25,828 nt of DNA from Bacteroidota bacterium (GCA_003455275.1 DMRR01000264.1:1-25828); one strand, 5' to 3'. Counted from the first letter of the stretch, positions 1 to 10,413 are shown. Notes: a model not told the origin generated them from the sequence alone. Made by a program: numbers and translations.

Positions 1-1560
1 CTCAATGTTTTCAATCCTGCAAGCGGGCACTTCACACGATACAAGAATGAAGCGAAGAATAATTCTTCCGTCAGCAGCAACCTCATTACTTCTCTGGCAG
101 AAGATGATGAGCATAATATCTGGGTCGGCACCAGCGGCGGAGGATTGAATATGCTTAATAAGAAGACCGGAAAGTTTTCAAAACTCTTCGGAAAAAAAAA
201 CATAAGCGGAACCGGAGATTACATTTCTGCTCTTGCTTATGACAAAAAGAAAAATTCATTATGGATCGGAACAAGTGACAAAGGATTGTTCAATTACGAT
301 TTGAAGAAAAGCAATCTCACTTCCTTCGCGCATACCGAGAGTGAGAGTTCCATCAGCGACAATAATATTACTGCTCTGTATGTAGATGAAAAGGGAACGC
401 TGTGGATCGGAACGCTGAATGAAGGTTTGAACAAAATGGATGCAGGAAATTTTGTTCATTACAAAAGTTCAGGTGATGCAAATGCACTCAGTCAAAACTC
501 TGTATTCGGTATCAGTGAAGATGCAAAGGGAAATTTATGGATAGGAACACTCGGTGGCGGCTTGAATATTTTTTATCCTGATATAAATTCTTTCACTTCT
601 TATCATTCAGATACAAAAGATGATGCATCGCTAAGCAATAACACGGTGTGGTCTGTCTATATTGATAATGCAGGAACCGCGTGGATCGGCACTTCCAAAG
701 GATTGAACACATTCGATAAAAACAGGGTGAAGTTCATTACATATAAAATCAATGAAGGCGCTGAAGAAAGTTTTCTGAACAATAATGTACTGAGCATTCA
801 CGCTACCAATTCAGGAGAGTTGTGGATTGGAATTCTTGGTGATGGCTTGCACCAGTATGATGCGAAAAACAAAAAAGAAATTTCTGTTTTCAGAAATAAT
901 CCTGCTGATGAAAATTCAATTAGTAACAACAATGTCTTCTGTATGGAAGAAGACAATAACATTCTTTGGATAGGAACTTACGATGGCTTGAATGCTTATG
1001 ATCGAAGCACAAAGAAGTTTATTGTTTACCGTCATGATGATGCGAATGAAAATTCTCTCAGCAATAATTACATCACTGCATTGCTGAAAGATAGTTACGG
1101 AAAACTCTGGATCGGCACTTACGGTGGAGGGCTGAATCAATATGACGCTGCGAGCGGAAAATTCATTCACTACAAAACAGGAAAGGAAAATTCGCTCAGC
1201 AACAATTCAGTATCGTGCATCTATGAAGATTCAAAGCACAACCTGTGGATCGGGACTTTCGGTGGCGGGTTAAATAAATTCAATCGCGACAATTCAACTT
1301 TCACTTCTTATAAAAACAATCCGCTCGAAGGTGAATCACTCAGCAGCAACTATGTGTACTGCATTGCTGAAGACATTAATCACCAGTTATGGATCGGAAC
1401 ATACGGAGCAGGATTGAATTCGCTTTCCGATATCACGAAAGGAGCATTTACACATTATGATGAGTCTTCAGGATTACCAAATAATATTATTTCGGCAATT
1501 ATCCCCGATGAAAAAAATCATTTGTGGCTAAGCACAAATAATGGAATTGTAGAATTCGCT
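1..1560 (+). repeat. Tandem beta-propeller blade repeats (Reg_prop)
   Basis: The kinase gene carries a protein-level tandem repeat with a period of about 45-50 codons. Each unit has an N-N-x-[VI] segment, an acidic turn (ED/DE-x-x-G/H) and then W-[IV]-G-T followed by a glycine-rich GGGLN-type end. I count ten W-[IV]-G-[TI] cores and one degenerate core (WLST at about 1525). The usual arrangement in this family is about 14 blades forming two seven-bladed propellers, so roughly three should lie upstream of the window. Confidence 0.85.
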
Positions 1561-3042
1561 GTAAACGGTGAGAACATGCTGAGGCCGTTTGTCCGTTTTT
1601 TTGATGAACGAGATGGTTTGCAATTCAAATACAATCCAAATGCAGCAGATAAATCTTTGTCAGGAGAAATTTATTTCGGCGGAGTAAATGGTTTTAATGT
1701 TTTCAACCCAAACCAGATCCTCAATAATCCCTACAAGCCGCCGGTGATCATTACGCGGTTCAAAGTCTTTGATAAAGAATTTCCTCTTGACTCTGCCATT
1801 ACTCACAAAAAATTAATTACACTCTCCTATTCGCAAAAGTTTTTCTCTTTCGAGTTTGCGGGCCTCAACTATACTTTTCCTGAGAAGAATAAATACAGTT
1901 ACAAACTCGAAGGATTCGATAAGGATTGGATTGAATCCGGAAACAGGCGATATGCAGCTTACACTAATCTCTCACCTGGTAAATACACTTTTCGTGTGCG
2001 CTCTTCTAACAACGACGGCATCTGGAACGAAGAAGGAACATCCATTCACATCACTATCCTCCCACCCTTCTGGCTCACCTGGTGGTTCTACATAATTGTT
2101 GCGTTGCTGTTCGCAACCTCCATCCTTCTTTTCATTCGGCTGCGAACAAGAGCGCTGATTCTTCAAAACAGAAAAATGGAAAAACTTGTAGATGAAAGAA
2201 CATATCAGTTGAAAGAAGAAAAGGAAAAGACTGAAGAGAAGAGCGTGGAGCTGGAAAAAACACTCCGCAATCTTGAAAACACACAGGCGCAATTGATTCA
2301 ATCAGAAAAAATGGCTTCGCTCGGTGTGCTCACTTCCGGAATTGCTCACGAGATAAAGAACCCGCTGAACTTCGTGAATAATTTTTCTTCTCTCTCTTCT
2401 GAAATGATTGAAGAGATTATTGAAACGAGCGATGAAACAGAAAAAGAAGAATTACTTCATGAGCTTCAGCAAAACCTCGATAAAATAAATCATCATGGTA
2501 AGCGCGCTGACAACATTATCAAGAGCATGCTCCTCCATAGCCGCACCGGAAAGGGAGATAAAATGCCCGGTGATCTGAATAAACTGTGCGAAGAAAATGT
2601 TGACTTTGCTCTATTGGGAATAAGATCAACTATCCCGGACTTTAATTGCGAAGTACACAAAAATTTTGACAATCAAATTCCGCCAGTGAATATGGTGCAG
2701 GCAGAAATTGCCCGCGTAATTCTCAACCTGCTGAATAATGCATTCTATGCTGTGAATGAAAAAGTAAACCTTCAGAAAAATTTCACTCCGGAAGTTTCAA
2801 TCTCCATCTCGCATAATGACAATGCCGCAACCATCAAAGTGAAAGATAATGGTTCGGGAATTCCGCCGCACATTATTGATAAAATTTTCAATCCATTCTT
2901 TACTACAAAACCGACCGGAGAAGGAACAGGACTCGGCCTTTCTGTTTCTTATGATATCATCAAGGCGCATAACGGTGATATCTCGGTAAAATCAGAGAAG
3001 GATAAATACACTGAGTTTACTGTAATCATCCCTCTGAAATAA
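1..3042 (+). CDS. Two-component regulator propeller sensor histidine kinase (5' partial)
   Basis: This is a membrane sensor kinase whose beginning lies before base 1: the frame is open from base 1 and codons 1-48 already encode propeller sequence, so the ATG at 145 is internal. From window codon 1 the order is: at least ten W-[IV]-G-[TI] propeller blades plus a degenerate one (WLST) to about codon 510; a Y_Y_Y domain at about 611-687; a membrane helix at about 690-714; a coiled coil at about 720-770; an H-box [13 protein letters not shown] with the phospho-accepting His at codon 783; and a HATPase_c domain with N-box (LLNNAFYAV), G1 (DNGSGIP) and G2 (GTGLGL). In the family the propeller and Y_Y_Y are periplasmic and often sense polymers or breakdown products. 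Unlike hybrid SusC/D-linked regulators, no receiver or AraC-type domain follows; the protein stops after the ATPase, so it must signal to a separate regulator. The ligand is unknown. Confidence 0.93.
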   Translation, partial: LNVFNPASGHFTRYKNEAKNNSSVSSNLITSLAEDDEHNIWVGTSGGGLNMLNKKTGKFSKLFGKKNISGTGDYISALAYDKKKNSLWIGTSDKGLFNYDLKKSNLTSFAHTESESSISDNNITALYVDEKGTLWIGTLNEGLNKMDAGNFVHYKSSGDANALSQNSVFGISEDAKGNLWIGTLGGGLNIFYPDINSFTSYHSDTKDDASLSNNTVWSVYIDNAGTAWIGTSKGLNTFDKNRVKFITYKINEGAEESFLNNNVLSIHATNSGELWIGILGDGLHQYDAKNKKEISVFRNNPADENSISNNNVFCMEEDNNILWIGTYDGLNAYDRSTKKFIVYRHDDANENSLSNNYITALLKDSYGKLWIGTYGGGLNQYDAASGKFIHYKTGKENSLSNNSVSCIYEDSKHNLWIGTFGGGLNKFNRDNSTFTSYKNNPLEGESLSSNYVYCIAEDINHQLWIGTYGAGLNSLSDITKGAFTHYDESSGLPNNIISAIIPDEKNHLWLSTNNGIVEFAVNGENMLRPFVRFFDERDGLQFKYNPNAADKSLSGEIYFGGVNGFNVFNPNQILNNPYKPPVIITRFKVFDKEFPLDSAITHKKLITLSYSQKFFSFEFAGLNYTFPEKNKYSYKLEGFDKDWIESGNRRYAAYTNLSPGKYTFRVRSSNNDGIWNEEGTSIHITILPPFWLTWWFYIIVALLFATSILLFIRLRTRALILQNRKMEKLVDERTYQLKEEKEKTEEKSVELEKTLRNLENTQAQLIQSEKMASLGVLTSGIAHEIKNPLNFVNNFSSLSSEMIEEIIETSDETEKEELLHELQQNLDKINHHGKRADNIIKSMLLHSRTGKGDKMPGDLNKLCEENVDFALLGIRSTIPDFNCEVHKNFDNQIPPVNMVQAEIARVILNLLNNAFYAVNEKVNLQKNFTPEVSISISHNDNAATIKVKDNGSGIPPHIIDKIFNPFFTTKPTGEGTGLGLSVSYDIIKAHNGDISVKSEKDKYTEFTVIIPLK

Positions 3043-3139
3043 TCCGCTTTAAATTGTTTTCGGCTTTTTTATACCGATTGTGATGAGATTAGAATAAACA
3101 GTTGCAGCTACTATTTTTATTCCTCACATTTACCGCTTG

Positions 3140-4438
3140 ATGAAGAATGAAATTATTGGGTTACTGAGTCAGACAGAAATATTTAAAAATATTTCGGATG
3201 ACATCCTGCAGCAACTTGCTGACCAACTTACTGTAATTGATTATGCTCCCAATACTGAAATAATTCAGGAAGGTGCACTCGGTGATGCAATGTTTGTTAT
3301 TACTAAAGGAAAGGTGAAAGTTCATCACCATGAACATACACTTGCTATGCTCAGCAAGGGAGAGTTCTTTGGCGAAATTGCCCTGATTGATTCTTCACCC
3401 AGAACCTTGTCAGTGACCTCAGTTGATTCAGTTTCAGCTCTTGTGATTACTAAAGAAAAACTTTTTGAGTTTCTCTATGATAAACCGGAAGTAATTCTTC
3501 AGATGATGCACAAGCTGGTGCAGCGCCTCCGTAACCTCGATGAAACTATAATCGTTCAATTGCGCAGCCGCGAGCAGGAACTGGAGCGATTGGTGGAAGA
3601 ACGGACCAGCGCTTTGATTCAGAAGAATGAGGAACTCACCAATGCAATGCTTCAACTCCAGAAAACACAGGAGCAACTTATTCTTCAGCAGAAACTTGCT
3701 TCGCTTGGTCAACTGACAGCTGGCATTGCTCACGAGATTCAGAATCCATTGAACTTTATTATCAATTTTTCCTCAATGAGTTTTGATCTGCTCTCCGATA
3801 TCCTTTCAACTTCTAATGAACAGGAAAAATCGGAGCTGATCAGCGACCTGAAAGGAAACCTCGAAAAAATAAATCATCACGGAAAGCGGGCAGATGAAAT
3901 TGTAAAAGGAATGCTCATGCATTCACGCACACGCAGCACTGAGAAAACTCCGGTGTATGTAAACAAACTAGTGAGTGAAGCAATCAATTTTTCTTTCCAG
4001 GGAATGAAGGGCAAGAGCAATCATTTTGACTGCGCGGTGGAAAGAAAATTTGCCGAAGGAATTCCGGTGATTCATGTAGTGGAGCAGGATATATCGCGGG
4101 TGCTTCTGAATTTGCTGAACAATGCTTTCTACGCAGCTAACCAGCGGGCCGAACAATCTTTAAAAAATAAAATTGAATTTGAACCGGTTGTAACTGTTGA
4201 AACATCGGTGTCAGATAATGTCATTAAAATTTCTGTAAAAGACAATGGTGCCGGGATACCGGATAGCATTAAAGGAAAAATATTCCAGCCATTCTTCACT
4301 ACTAAACCGGGCACCGAAGGAACCGGTCTTGGGCTTAGTATAAGTTATGATATTGTGCATGCACAAGGCGGCGAAATGACTGTTCAGTCAAAAGAAAATG
4401 AGTTCACCGAATTTATGATTACACTTCCGGTGTCGTAG
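3140..4438 (+). CDS. Cytoplasmic sensor histidine kinase with N-terminal cyclic-nucleotide-binding-type domain
   Basis: A soluble 432-residue kinase. Residues about 10-120 form a Crp/cNMP-type beta-roll with a phosphate-binding-cassette-like stretch, FGEIALIDSSPRT, including Arg88 where family members contact the cyclic phosphate. A coiled coil (about 125-190) leads to an H-box GIAHEIQNPLNFI with the phospho-accepting His at residue 198. A HATPase_c domain follows with [16 protein letters not shown] and GTGLGL. There is no signal peptide or membrane helix. I place the start at ATG 3140; a TTG directly before it (3137) would add only one residue. The gene begins 97 bases after the propeller kinase, and its kinase core is strikingly similar to that one (shared INHHGKRAD and [15 protein letters not shown] blocks), which suggests duplication of the core with exchange of the sensor. 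No response regulator gene is adjacent. Whether it binds a cyclic nucleotide cannot be told from sequence alone. Confidence 0.92.
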   Translation: MKNEIIGLLSQTEIFKNISDDILQQLADQLTVIDYAPNTEIIQEGALGDAMFVITKGKVKVHHHEHTLAMLSKGEFFGEIALIDSSPRTLSVTSVDSVSALVITKEKLFEFLYDKPEVILQMMHKLVQRLRNLDETIIVQLRSREQELERLVEERTSALIQKNEELTNAMLQLQKTQEQLILQQKLASLGQLTAGIAHEIQNPLNFIINFSSMSFDLLSDILSTSNEQEKSELISDLKGNLEKINHHGKRADEIVKGMLMHSRTRSTEKTPVYVNKLVSEAINFSFQGMKGKSNHFDCAVERKFAEGIPVIHVVEQDISRVLLNLLNNAFYAANQRAEQSLKNKIEFEPVVTVETSVSDNVIKISVKDNGAGIPDSIKGKIFQPFFTTKPGTEGTGLGLSISYDIVHAQGGEMTVQSKENEFTEFMITLPVS

Positions 4439-4447
4439 TAATATTTT

Positions 4448-4497
4448 GTTGTCAGTTTGATTTCAAGATTTTTTCAAAACTGATTGAAGAGGACAAC
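4448..4497. repeat. Imperfect nested inverted repeat after the second kinase gene
   Basis: CAGTTTGA (4453-4460) faces TCAAAACTG (4474-4482) with one bulged A. Outside it GTTGT (4448-4452) faces ACAAC (4493-4497) across an asymmetric internal loop. It lies 10-60 bases after the kinase stop and ahead of the TamB-like gene. It could be a weak transcript-end structure or leader hairpin, but it lacks a downstream T-run and may be chance in AT-rich DNA. Confidence 0.25.
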
Positions 4498-4602
4498 TAA
4501 TAATATGATGTTGCATGTTTAATGTAACACAATAAACCTTTTGGTTATTCAGTTTTAATTTAGCAATCAAGAAACAACCAACCACAAGAAAAACTATCAC
4601 AA

Positions 4603-7600
4603 GTGATCTGGAAGCGTGTAAGAAAAATATTGATGTGGTTTCTGATCTCCATTGTGCTGTTATTTTTTATTGTCTGGCTTTTAATCAGGCAACCTTCTGT
4701 GCAAACATGGTTAGTTCACAAAGTTTCAGATTATTTATCTGAAAAACTTCATACTAAGGTTTCAGTCGAAAGTGTAAACATTGAGTTCCTGACCAGTGCC
4801 GTAATCAATGGTGTGTATGTTGAAGATCAAAAGAAAGACACACTTCTGTATGCCGGTAAAATCACGGCCTCATTTGGTGTAATGCAATTGTTCTCACAAG
4901 ATTTTGAAGTGAAAAATCTGAGTCTTGAAAATGTGAGGGTTCGCATGTTTCGAAGCGCGACAGATACAGATTTCAATTATCAATTCATTGCCGATGCATT
5001 TGCTTCAAACGATACATCAACTTCGGGAGGGAAAAATCCAACTCTTAAACTCGGCATCATTGCGCTGAAAAATATTTCATTCACTTACCGGGATGAGCCG
5101 GCAATCGATGTTTCAGTTCAGCTTCCGGCAATGGAGGCTTCATTTCAAAACTTCAACCTCGATGATCCACTGCTTGATCTGAAAAAACTTTACCTGGAAA
5201 AACCTGATGTTGTGGTCACTCAGCTCTATGATTCATCAGCTCATTCTTCAATATCAGAACCAGATACAGGATTGGTTCATCTCAACCGCAAGTCATTTAA
5301 AATGCTGGTGAGTGAAATGAAAATGAGCGACGCCCGTTTTCGTTACGAAGTTGAAAACACAAAACAAGACTCCGGAATTTTTGACCAGCACCATATGGAT
5401 TTCACAGGCATTTCTATGGATATCCGTGATGGAAAGTTTATTGCTGATACCATTACCGCATTTATAAAAAATATTTCGGCCATGGAAAAAAGTGGTTTGG
5501 TTGTGAACTCACTTTCTGCAAATGCTCGAATTACTCCAACTCAATCTTCTCTTGAAAATCTTTTGGTAAAACTTCCGAGATCTGAAGTCAAAAACAGTTT
5601 TTCATTTCAGTATTTATCGTTCCGGGATTTTCAGGATTTCATTCCTAATGTTTTTATGCAGGCAGATTTCAAAAAGAGTTATGTGTGTCCGAATGACCTT
5701 TCCTGTTTCTCTCCTGAATTAAAAGCAATGATCGACCCCATTGAATTGAATGGAAAATTGAGTGGTACAGTTGATAATCTGAAACTAAAAGAATTGCTTC
5801 TGAAAGCGGGAACTGAAACTATGGCGAAAGGGAAAATTATTATTCAAGGCCTTCCATCAATTAATGATATGTACTTTGAAGTTCAGTTAGAAGAAGCCAC
5901 TACATCAGCTAACGACTTAAGAATAATTTATCCGGATGCTCAATTACCAAATGAAGTATCGAAAGCCGGCTTGATTTCTCTGAAAGGAAATATGTCAGGT
6001 TTCCTTAATGATTTTGTGACGAACATGGTACTAGTGTCAAATTTGGGAGTAGCTACTACCGACTTAAATATGAAGTTGAATGAAAACCGGATTCCTGAAT
6101 ACAGCGGTTCTTTACAAACTTCCAATTTTGAACTGGGTCATTTGTTTGGCCTGGATAGCTCGCTTGGCAAAGTCAGCCTGACTACCGCCATTAAAGGAAA
6201 AGGATTTGAACTTTCTATCCTTAATTCTAATATTAATTCCAAGATTGATAAAATAGAATTTCTTGGTTATCCGTATCACGATATCACAGTAAATGGTTCT
6301 ATTGAAGAAAAAGTATTTAACGGAAAACTTCGGGTGAATGATCACAACCTGCAATTCAATTTTAGCGGAGAGATTAATTTACAAGACTCAATCCCGGTAT
6401 ATGATTTTATTGCCAAAGTCGAGCGCGCCAACCTCGACAGCCTCGGATTCATATCGCGACACCTTTCATTCTCATCAGATTTAAATATTAAACTGAAAGG
6501 AAATAATCCGCTGACCGGAACCGGAACTATAGCAGCAGAAAATACTTTGTTTGATGATGGTGAAGATTCATTCCTGGTCAGGCATCTGAATTTTGATGTA
6601 ACAGAAATTTCTTCCAATAGAAAAACTCTTCAACTCCGGACTGATTTTTTAAATGCAGACTTCAACGGAAATTTTGTCTTACCCGAAGTGCCTCTCGCTT
6701 TGCTTAATACAGTGAAGTACTACCTGCCTTCATTAAATGTTATGCAAGGCGATTCTATTTCGCCTCAGCGTTTCGATTATGACATCGAAGCAAAGAATAT
6801 GATGAACTTTAATTCATTTTTTCTTAAAGGAATTGAAGGGCTGAGCAACACCAGGATAATGGGACACTATGCATCGGACAGCAATTACATTTTTCTGGAA
6901 GGAAAAATTCCTTATTTAAAATATGGTGAAACATTTTCAAATGATCTTCAGCTAAACGGAGAGTCAAATAACGGGGCGCTATCGCTTTCACTCACTTCTA
7001 ATTTTTTTCAGATCAACGACAGTTTCAAAGTTGTGGATCCATTTGTATCGGCCACAGTAGCGGAGAATAAAGTGCTGTTCAATGTGAAAGCAAACGACGA
7101 GAATGGAAATTACAAAATAGACTTACTTGCTTCAGCAAACGGCGAAGGAAATAATATACGAATCAGGTTTTTACCTTCAGCCATTCAGCTCAATCATCAG
7201 CAATGGAATTTTGCTCCAGGGAATAATATTTTGATTGGAGAAAAATCTTTGCATTTCGATAACTTATCACTGGCACATGAATCTCAATCTATCCGTTTTG
7301 AAAATGCGACTGATTCAGAAAGTGTGAAAGTTTCGCTGAGCAAAATCCGGATAGAAGATTTTTATAATCTTTTCCGGCTTAGCAAGTATGAAGTGCGCGG
7401 TGAACTAAACGGGACTGCAAGCATTTTTAATTTATATCAATCACCCAGGTACGAGGCAAATATTGCAGCAACTCAGTTTGCTTTCAATGGAGACAGTGCT
7501 GATAAAGTGATCGTCAAAATTGATTATAACACGAATAAGGATTTGATGACGCTCTCAGCAAAAGTCAAAGATGACTTGTATGATGTGGAAGCAAGCGGAT

Positions 7601-9300
7601 CTTATTTACCTAATTCAACTTCTAATTCTCTTGATATGAAGGCGGAAATAATAAAAGTTGAGTTACCAATTTTAGGTAAATACCTGAGCGATTATGTCTC
7701 AAATGTGAGCGGAAGAGTTGGCGGACAATTGTTTCTGAAAGGAACATTGAGCAAGCCATCGGTAACCGGATCCCTTTCAATTTTAAATGCTGAAGCAAAA
7801 GTTGATTACCTGCAGACCTCCTATAGTTTCAGTGGTGCAACTATAAAACTCGATGATAATAAAATTGATCTTGGCGAAATCACTTTATATGACGATGTAA
7901 AAAATGGAAGGAACCCGGCTATAGTAACAGGCATAATAACTCATGATCATCTTTCTGATTTTGCAATGGACTTACACATGAGCACTAAAAATTTCCATAT
8001 GCTCAACACAAGTCCACTCGACAACTCATTGTTTTATGGTTCAGCATTTGGCGGAGGTACTATTGATTTAACCGGCCCGGTTGATGCACTCGTTATGAAT
8101 TCACGATTGAAAACAAATGAAGGCACTGACATTTCAATTCCAATTTCTGATGATGCTTCACTATCAGGAAACTCATTCGTCTATTTTGTAAAACATAATA
8201 CTGACACAAAATCAACTGCTGATATCCCGAAAACTATGTCGAATATCAAAATGAACTTCGACCTGAGCATGAATGAACTTGCAAAGGTGAATATCATATT
8301 TGATGAGAAAGCCGGAGATATTATTTCAGGAACCGGAAACGGTGACATGCGGCTGGAGATTGATCTGGGCGGCGATTTCAATATGTTTGGAAATTATGTG
8401 ATTGAAAAGGGAGACTACTTATTTACGCTCCAGAATTTCATCAACAAACCTTTTTCAATTGAACGCGGCGGAAGTATTTCCTGGAACGGAGATCCGTATG
8501 ACGCACAGGTTGATATCAACGCCATCTATTCTCAAAGCAAGGTTTCACTCACAGATCTTGTTACAGATGTTGCTTCGCTGCCGGATGCTGACCGCAGAGA
8601 AGTTGAAAAGAAAATTCCAATTGATGTGTACATGCACCTGACAGGTTCGTTGCTTACTCCCAACATCAGTTTCGATATCAAAGAAGGAAATGATGAAGGC
8701 ATCAATTCATTTGCTTCCCGAAAACTAAATGAAATCCGAAACGATGAAAATGAATTGAACAAACAAGTATTTGGTTTATTAATGATTCACAGATTCATAC
8801 CACCGAATGCAGGCGGTGCCGGCCTTGTTTCAAGCGGTGTCAATACAAGCGTGAGCGAATTTTTTGCAAATCAGTTAAGCTACTGGGTATCGCAGAATTC
8901 TTTAGGAATCGGGTTAAATGTCAGTGGTGATATTCCCGGGCTTACAGGAAACAACACAGATCCAAACAGTATTGAACGAAGAAAAGAAATGCAGATCATT
9001 TTAACCAAGGCAATTTTTCATAACCGAATCATTCTGGAAGCCGGAGGAAATGTTGATTTCAATAACACAACATCTGATAAATCTACCAATGCATACTTAT
9101 CCGATTTTACAATTGAATATAAAATCACACCCGACGGAAGGTTTTCCGCAAAGGCATTTAACCGAAGTCAGTATGATGTGATTGAAGAACGGAACCGCGA
9201 TACATACGGGGTCTCGCTCTCTTTCAAAAAAGATTTTAATAACCTTCATGAATTGTTCACTTCGCAAAGAGAGAAGAAGGTTAGAAAAGTGAAGAACTAA
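4603..9300 (+). CDS. TamB-like translocation/assembly module protein (AsmA-like / DUF490)
   Basis: A 1565-residue envelope protein. A short basic N-terminus leads into one membrane helix (residues about 8-30), and nearly all the rest is beta-rich periplasmic sequence typical of the AsmA/TamB superfamily, whose members form long hydrophobic grooves thought to carry phospholipids between inner and outer membranes or assist outer-membrane protein assembly. The C-terminal part (about 1214-1530) carries the recognisable TamB/DUF490 end, including GNYVIEKGDYLFTLQNF and a following ISWNGDPYDAQVDI block. The start is GTG at 4603: the frame has a stop at 4561 and no ATG between it and the membrane helix. 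The length fits Bacteroidota TamB-like proteins. No TamA/BamA-like gene is adjacent. A 164-base intergenic region precedes it and 58 bases separate it from the Fe-S protein gene downstream. I left the symbol empty because Bacteroidota homologues are distant from enterobacterial TamB. Confidence 0.88.
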   Translation: MIWKRVRKILMWFLISIVLLFFIVWLLIRQPSVQTWLVHKVSDYLSEKLHTKVSVESVNIEFLTSAVINGVYVEDQKKDTLLYAGKITASFGVMQLFSQDFEVKNLSLENVRVRMFRSATDTDFNYQFIADAFASNDTSTSGGKNPTLKLGIIALKNISFTYRDEPAIDVSVQLPAMEASFQNFNLDDPLLDLKKLYLEKPDVVVTQLYDSSAHSSISEPDTGLVHLNRKSFKMLVSEMKMSDARFRYEVENTKQDSGIFDQHHMDFTGISMDIRDGKFIADTITAFIKNISAMEKSGLVVNSLSANARITPTQSSLENLLVKLPRSEVKNSFSFQYLSFRDFQDFIPNVFMQADFKKSYVCPNDLSCFSPELKAMIDPIELNGKLSGTVDNLKLKELLLKAGTETMAKGKIIIQGLPSINDMYFEVQLEEATTSANDLRIIYPDAQLPNEVSKAGLISLKGNMSGFLNDFVTNMVLVSNLGVATTDLNMKLNENRIPEYSGSLQTSNFELGHLFGLDSSLGKVSLTTAIKGKGFELSILNSNINSKIDKIEFLGYPYHDITVNGSIEEKVFNGKLRVNDHNLQFNFSGEINLQDSIPVYDFIAKVERANLDSLGFISRHLSFSSDLNIKLKGNNPLTGTGTIAAENTLFDDGEDSFLVRHLNFDVTEISSNRKTLQLRTDFLNADFNGNFVLPEVPLALLNTVKYYLPSLNVMQGDSISPQRFDYDIEAKNMMNFNSFFLKGIEGLSNTRIMGHYASDSNYIFLEGKIPYLKYGETFSNDLQLNGESNNGALSLSLTSNFFQINDSFKVVDPFVSATVAENKVLFNVKANDENGNYKIDLLASANGEGNNIRIRFLPSAIQLNHQQWNFAPGNNILIGEKSLHFDNLSLAHESQSIRFENATDSESVKVSLSKIRIEDFYNLFRLSKYEVRGELNGTASIFNLYQSPRYEANIAATQFAFNGDSADKVIVKIDYNTNKDLMTLSAKVKDDLYDVEASGSYLPNSTSNSLDMKAEIIKVELPILGKYLSDYVSNVSGRVGGQLFLKGTLSKPSVTGSLSILNAEAKVDYLQTSYSFSGATIKLDDNKIDLGEITLYDDVKNGRNPAIVTGIITHDHLSDFAMDLHMSTKNFHMLNTSPLDNSLFYGSAFGGGTIDLTGPVDALVMNSRLKTNEGTDISIPISDDASLSGNSFVYFVKHNTDTKSTADIPKTMSNIKMNFDLSMNELAKVNIIFDEKAGDIISGTGNGDMRLEIDLGGDFNMFGNYVIEKGDYLFTLQNFINKPFSIERGGSISWNGDPYDAQVDINAIYSQSKVSLTDLVTDVASLPDADRREVEKKIPIDVYMHLTGSLLTPNISFDIKEGNDEGINSFASRKLNEIRNDENELNKQVFGLLMIHRFIPPNAGGAGLVSSGVNTSVSEFFANQLSYWVSQNSLGIGLNVSGDIPGLTGNNTDPNSIERRKEMQIILTKAIFHNRIILEAGGNVDFNNTTSDKSTNAYLSDFTIEYKITPDGRFSAKAFNRSQYDVIEERNRDTYGVSLSFKKDFNNLHELFTSQREKKVRKVKN

Positions 9301-9342
9301 TTTTTCAATCTGGGTCAAATTCATTCACTGAAAATATTTCTG

Positions 9343-9350
9343 CACTTTTG
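9343..9350 (+). promoter_or_regulatory. Possible -7 box upstream of the NifU-like gene
   Basis: CACTTTTG matches seven of eight positions of the Bacteroidota TAnnTTTG element and ends eight bases before the ATG at 9359, implying a very short leader, as is common in the phylum. No TTG lies at the expected -33 distance, so this is tentative. Confidence 0.3.
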
Positions 9351-9358
9351 CATCACCA

Positions 9359-9598
9359 ATGAGTTCCGATACAAATAATATTCTTGAAAGAGTAGAACAG
9401 TCACTCGAGAGCATTCGGCCTTACCTGAATGCAGACGGAGGAGATATCCGCGTGATAGATGTTCATGGCGGCGAACTGCGGATTAAGTTGCTTGGGAATT
9501 GCAGTGATTGTAAAATGAGTGAAATGACAATGAAAGCCGGTGTAGAAGAAGCCATTCTTCATTCTGTTCCTGAAATAAAAAAAGTTGTTGCTATCTGA
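9359..9598 (+). CDS. NifU C-terminal domain-type Fe-S cluster protein (Nfu-like)
   Basis: A 79-residue protein made up only of the Nfu/NifU C-terminal domain. Members bind a [4Fe-4S] cluster through a CxxC pair, usually between two subunits, and hand it to apo-proteins in the cytoplasm. Seen here: the signature [11 protein letters not shown] at residues 20-30, the ligands Cys48 and Cys51 (NCSDC), and a following [11 protein letters not shown] helix. It lacks the N-terminal scaffold domain of full NifU and the A-type domain of proteobacterial NfuA, which is usual for the small Bacteroidota versions. The stop overlaps the pyrF start by one base (TGATG), so the two are very likely co-transcribed and translationally coupled, though no functional link between them is obvious. 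Confidence 0.93.
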   Translation: MSSDTNNILERVEQSLESIRPYLNADGGDIRVIDVHGGELRIKLLGNCSDCKMSEMTMKAGVEEAILHSVPEIKKVVAI

Positions 9599-10413
9599 TG
9601 AATTATCATGAACTGGTTAAGCAAATAAGGACCAAGCGTTCATTTCTCTGCATCGGGTTAGATACTGACATAAAAAAAATTCCGCAGCATCTGCTCTCCT
9701 ATCCAGATCCGGTTTTTGAATTTAATAAGCAAATCATAGATGCCACCCATCCGTACTGTGTTGCCTATAAACCAAACATAGCTTTCTACGAATCACTGGG
9801 AAGCGCCGGATGGGATTCACTCAAAAAAACTTTAGAATACATCCCGGAAAATATTTTCACAATAGCAGATGCCAAGCGAGGTGATATTGGCAACACCAGT
9901 GGATTATATGCCCGCGCATTCTTTGACAAAAATTCAAGCGGCCTTGACTTCGATTCTGTAACGGTTGCCCCATACATGGGAGAAGATTCTGTTTCACCTT
10001 TTCTCGATTACAAAAACAAATGGGTAATTCTTCTTGCGCTCACCAGCAATAAAGGGAGCCGCGATTTTCAATATACAAAAGATGAAACAGGTTGGTTGTT
10101 CGAAAAAGTAATTCGCACCTCGCAGCGATGGGCAAACCATGAAAGAATGATGTATGTTGTTGGCGCTACACACCCGGAAGAAATTGCACATATACGCTCG
10201 CTGGCTCCCGAACATTTTTTCTTAGTTCCCGGTGTAGGAGCTCAGGGCGGAAGTTTACAGGAAGTTGCAAGAAATGGAATGAATAAAAATTGTGGCCTCC
10301 TCGTGAACTCATCTAGGAATATTATCTACGCTTCTTCGACAAATGATTTTGCTGAAGCCGCAGCGAATGAAGCAAGAAAAATGCAGGAAGAAATGAGTAC
10401 GATTTTAGGTTGA
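9598..10413 (+). CDS. pyrF: Orotidine 5'-phosphate decarboxylase
   Basis: Catalyses decarboxylation of OMP to UMP, the last step of de novo pyrimidine synthesis, in the cytoplasm. The 271-residue length and motif set match the longer (type 2) family. The N-terminal strand ends in GLDTD (Asp22), Lys61-region sequence YKPNIAFYE follows, and the catalytic DAKRGDIG stretch has Asp91, Lys93 and Asp96. PGVGAQGG and [10 protein letters not shown] near the C-terminus fit the phosphate-binding region. It starts inside the stop codon of the upstream Nfu-like gene. Its stop is only two bases from the convergent end of the TonB-dependent receptor gene, so there is no room for a separate terminator and transcripts probably overlap. 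Confidence 0.97.
   Translation: MNYHELVKQIRTKRSFLCIGLDTDIKKIPQHLLSYPDPVFEFNKQIIDATHPYCVAYKPNIAFYESLGSAGWDSLKKTLEYIPENIFTIADAKRGDIGNTSGLYARAFFDKNSSGLDFDSVTVAPYMGEDSVSPFLDYKNKWVILLALTSNKGSRDFQYTKDETGWLFEKVIRTSQRWANHERMMYVVGATHPEEIAHIRSLAPEHFFLVPGVGAQGGSLQEVARNGMNKNCGLLVNSSRNIIYASSTNDFAEAAANEARKMQEEMSTILG

Noticed and set aside
1..1560. Regularly spaced similar DNA units resembling a repeat array
   Set aside because: The spacing and W-[IV]-G-T core are protein propeller blades in one open frame; units vary in sequence and there are no constant direct repeats with unique spacers, so it is not a CRISPR array.
1972..2301. Open frame on the minus strand across the Y_Y_Y and membrane-helix region of the propeller kinase
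   Set aside because: Low-complexity translation rich in F, L, C and S, lying opposite a strongly supported coding frame with clear domains; a shadow.
3137..3139. TTG as the start of the cNMP-type kinase
   Set aside because: An ATG follows immediately at 3140 and gives the same domain; an unusual start is unnecessary.
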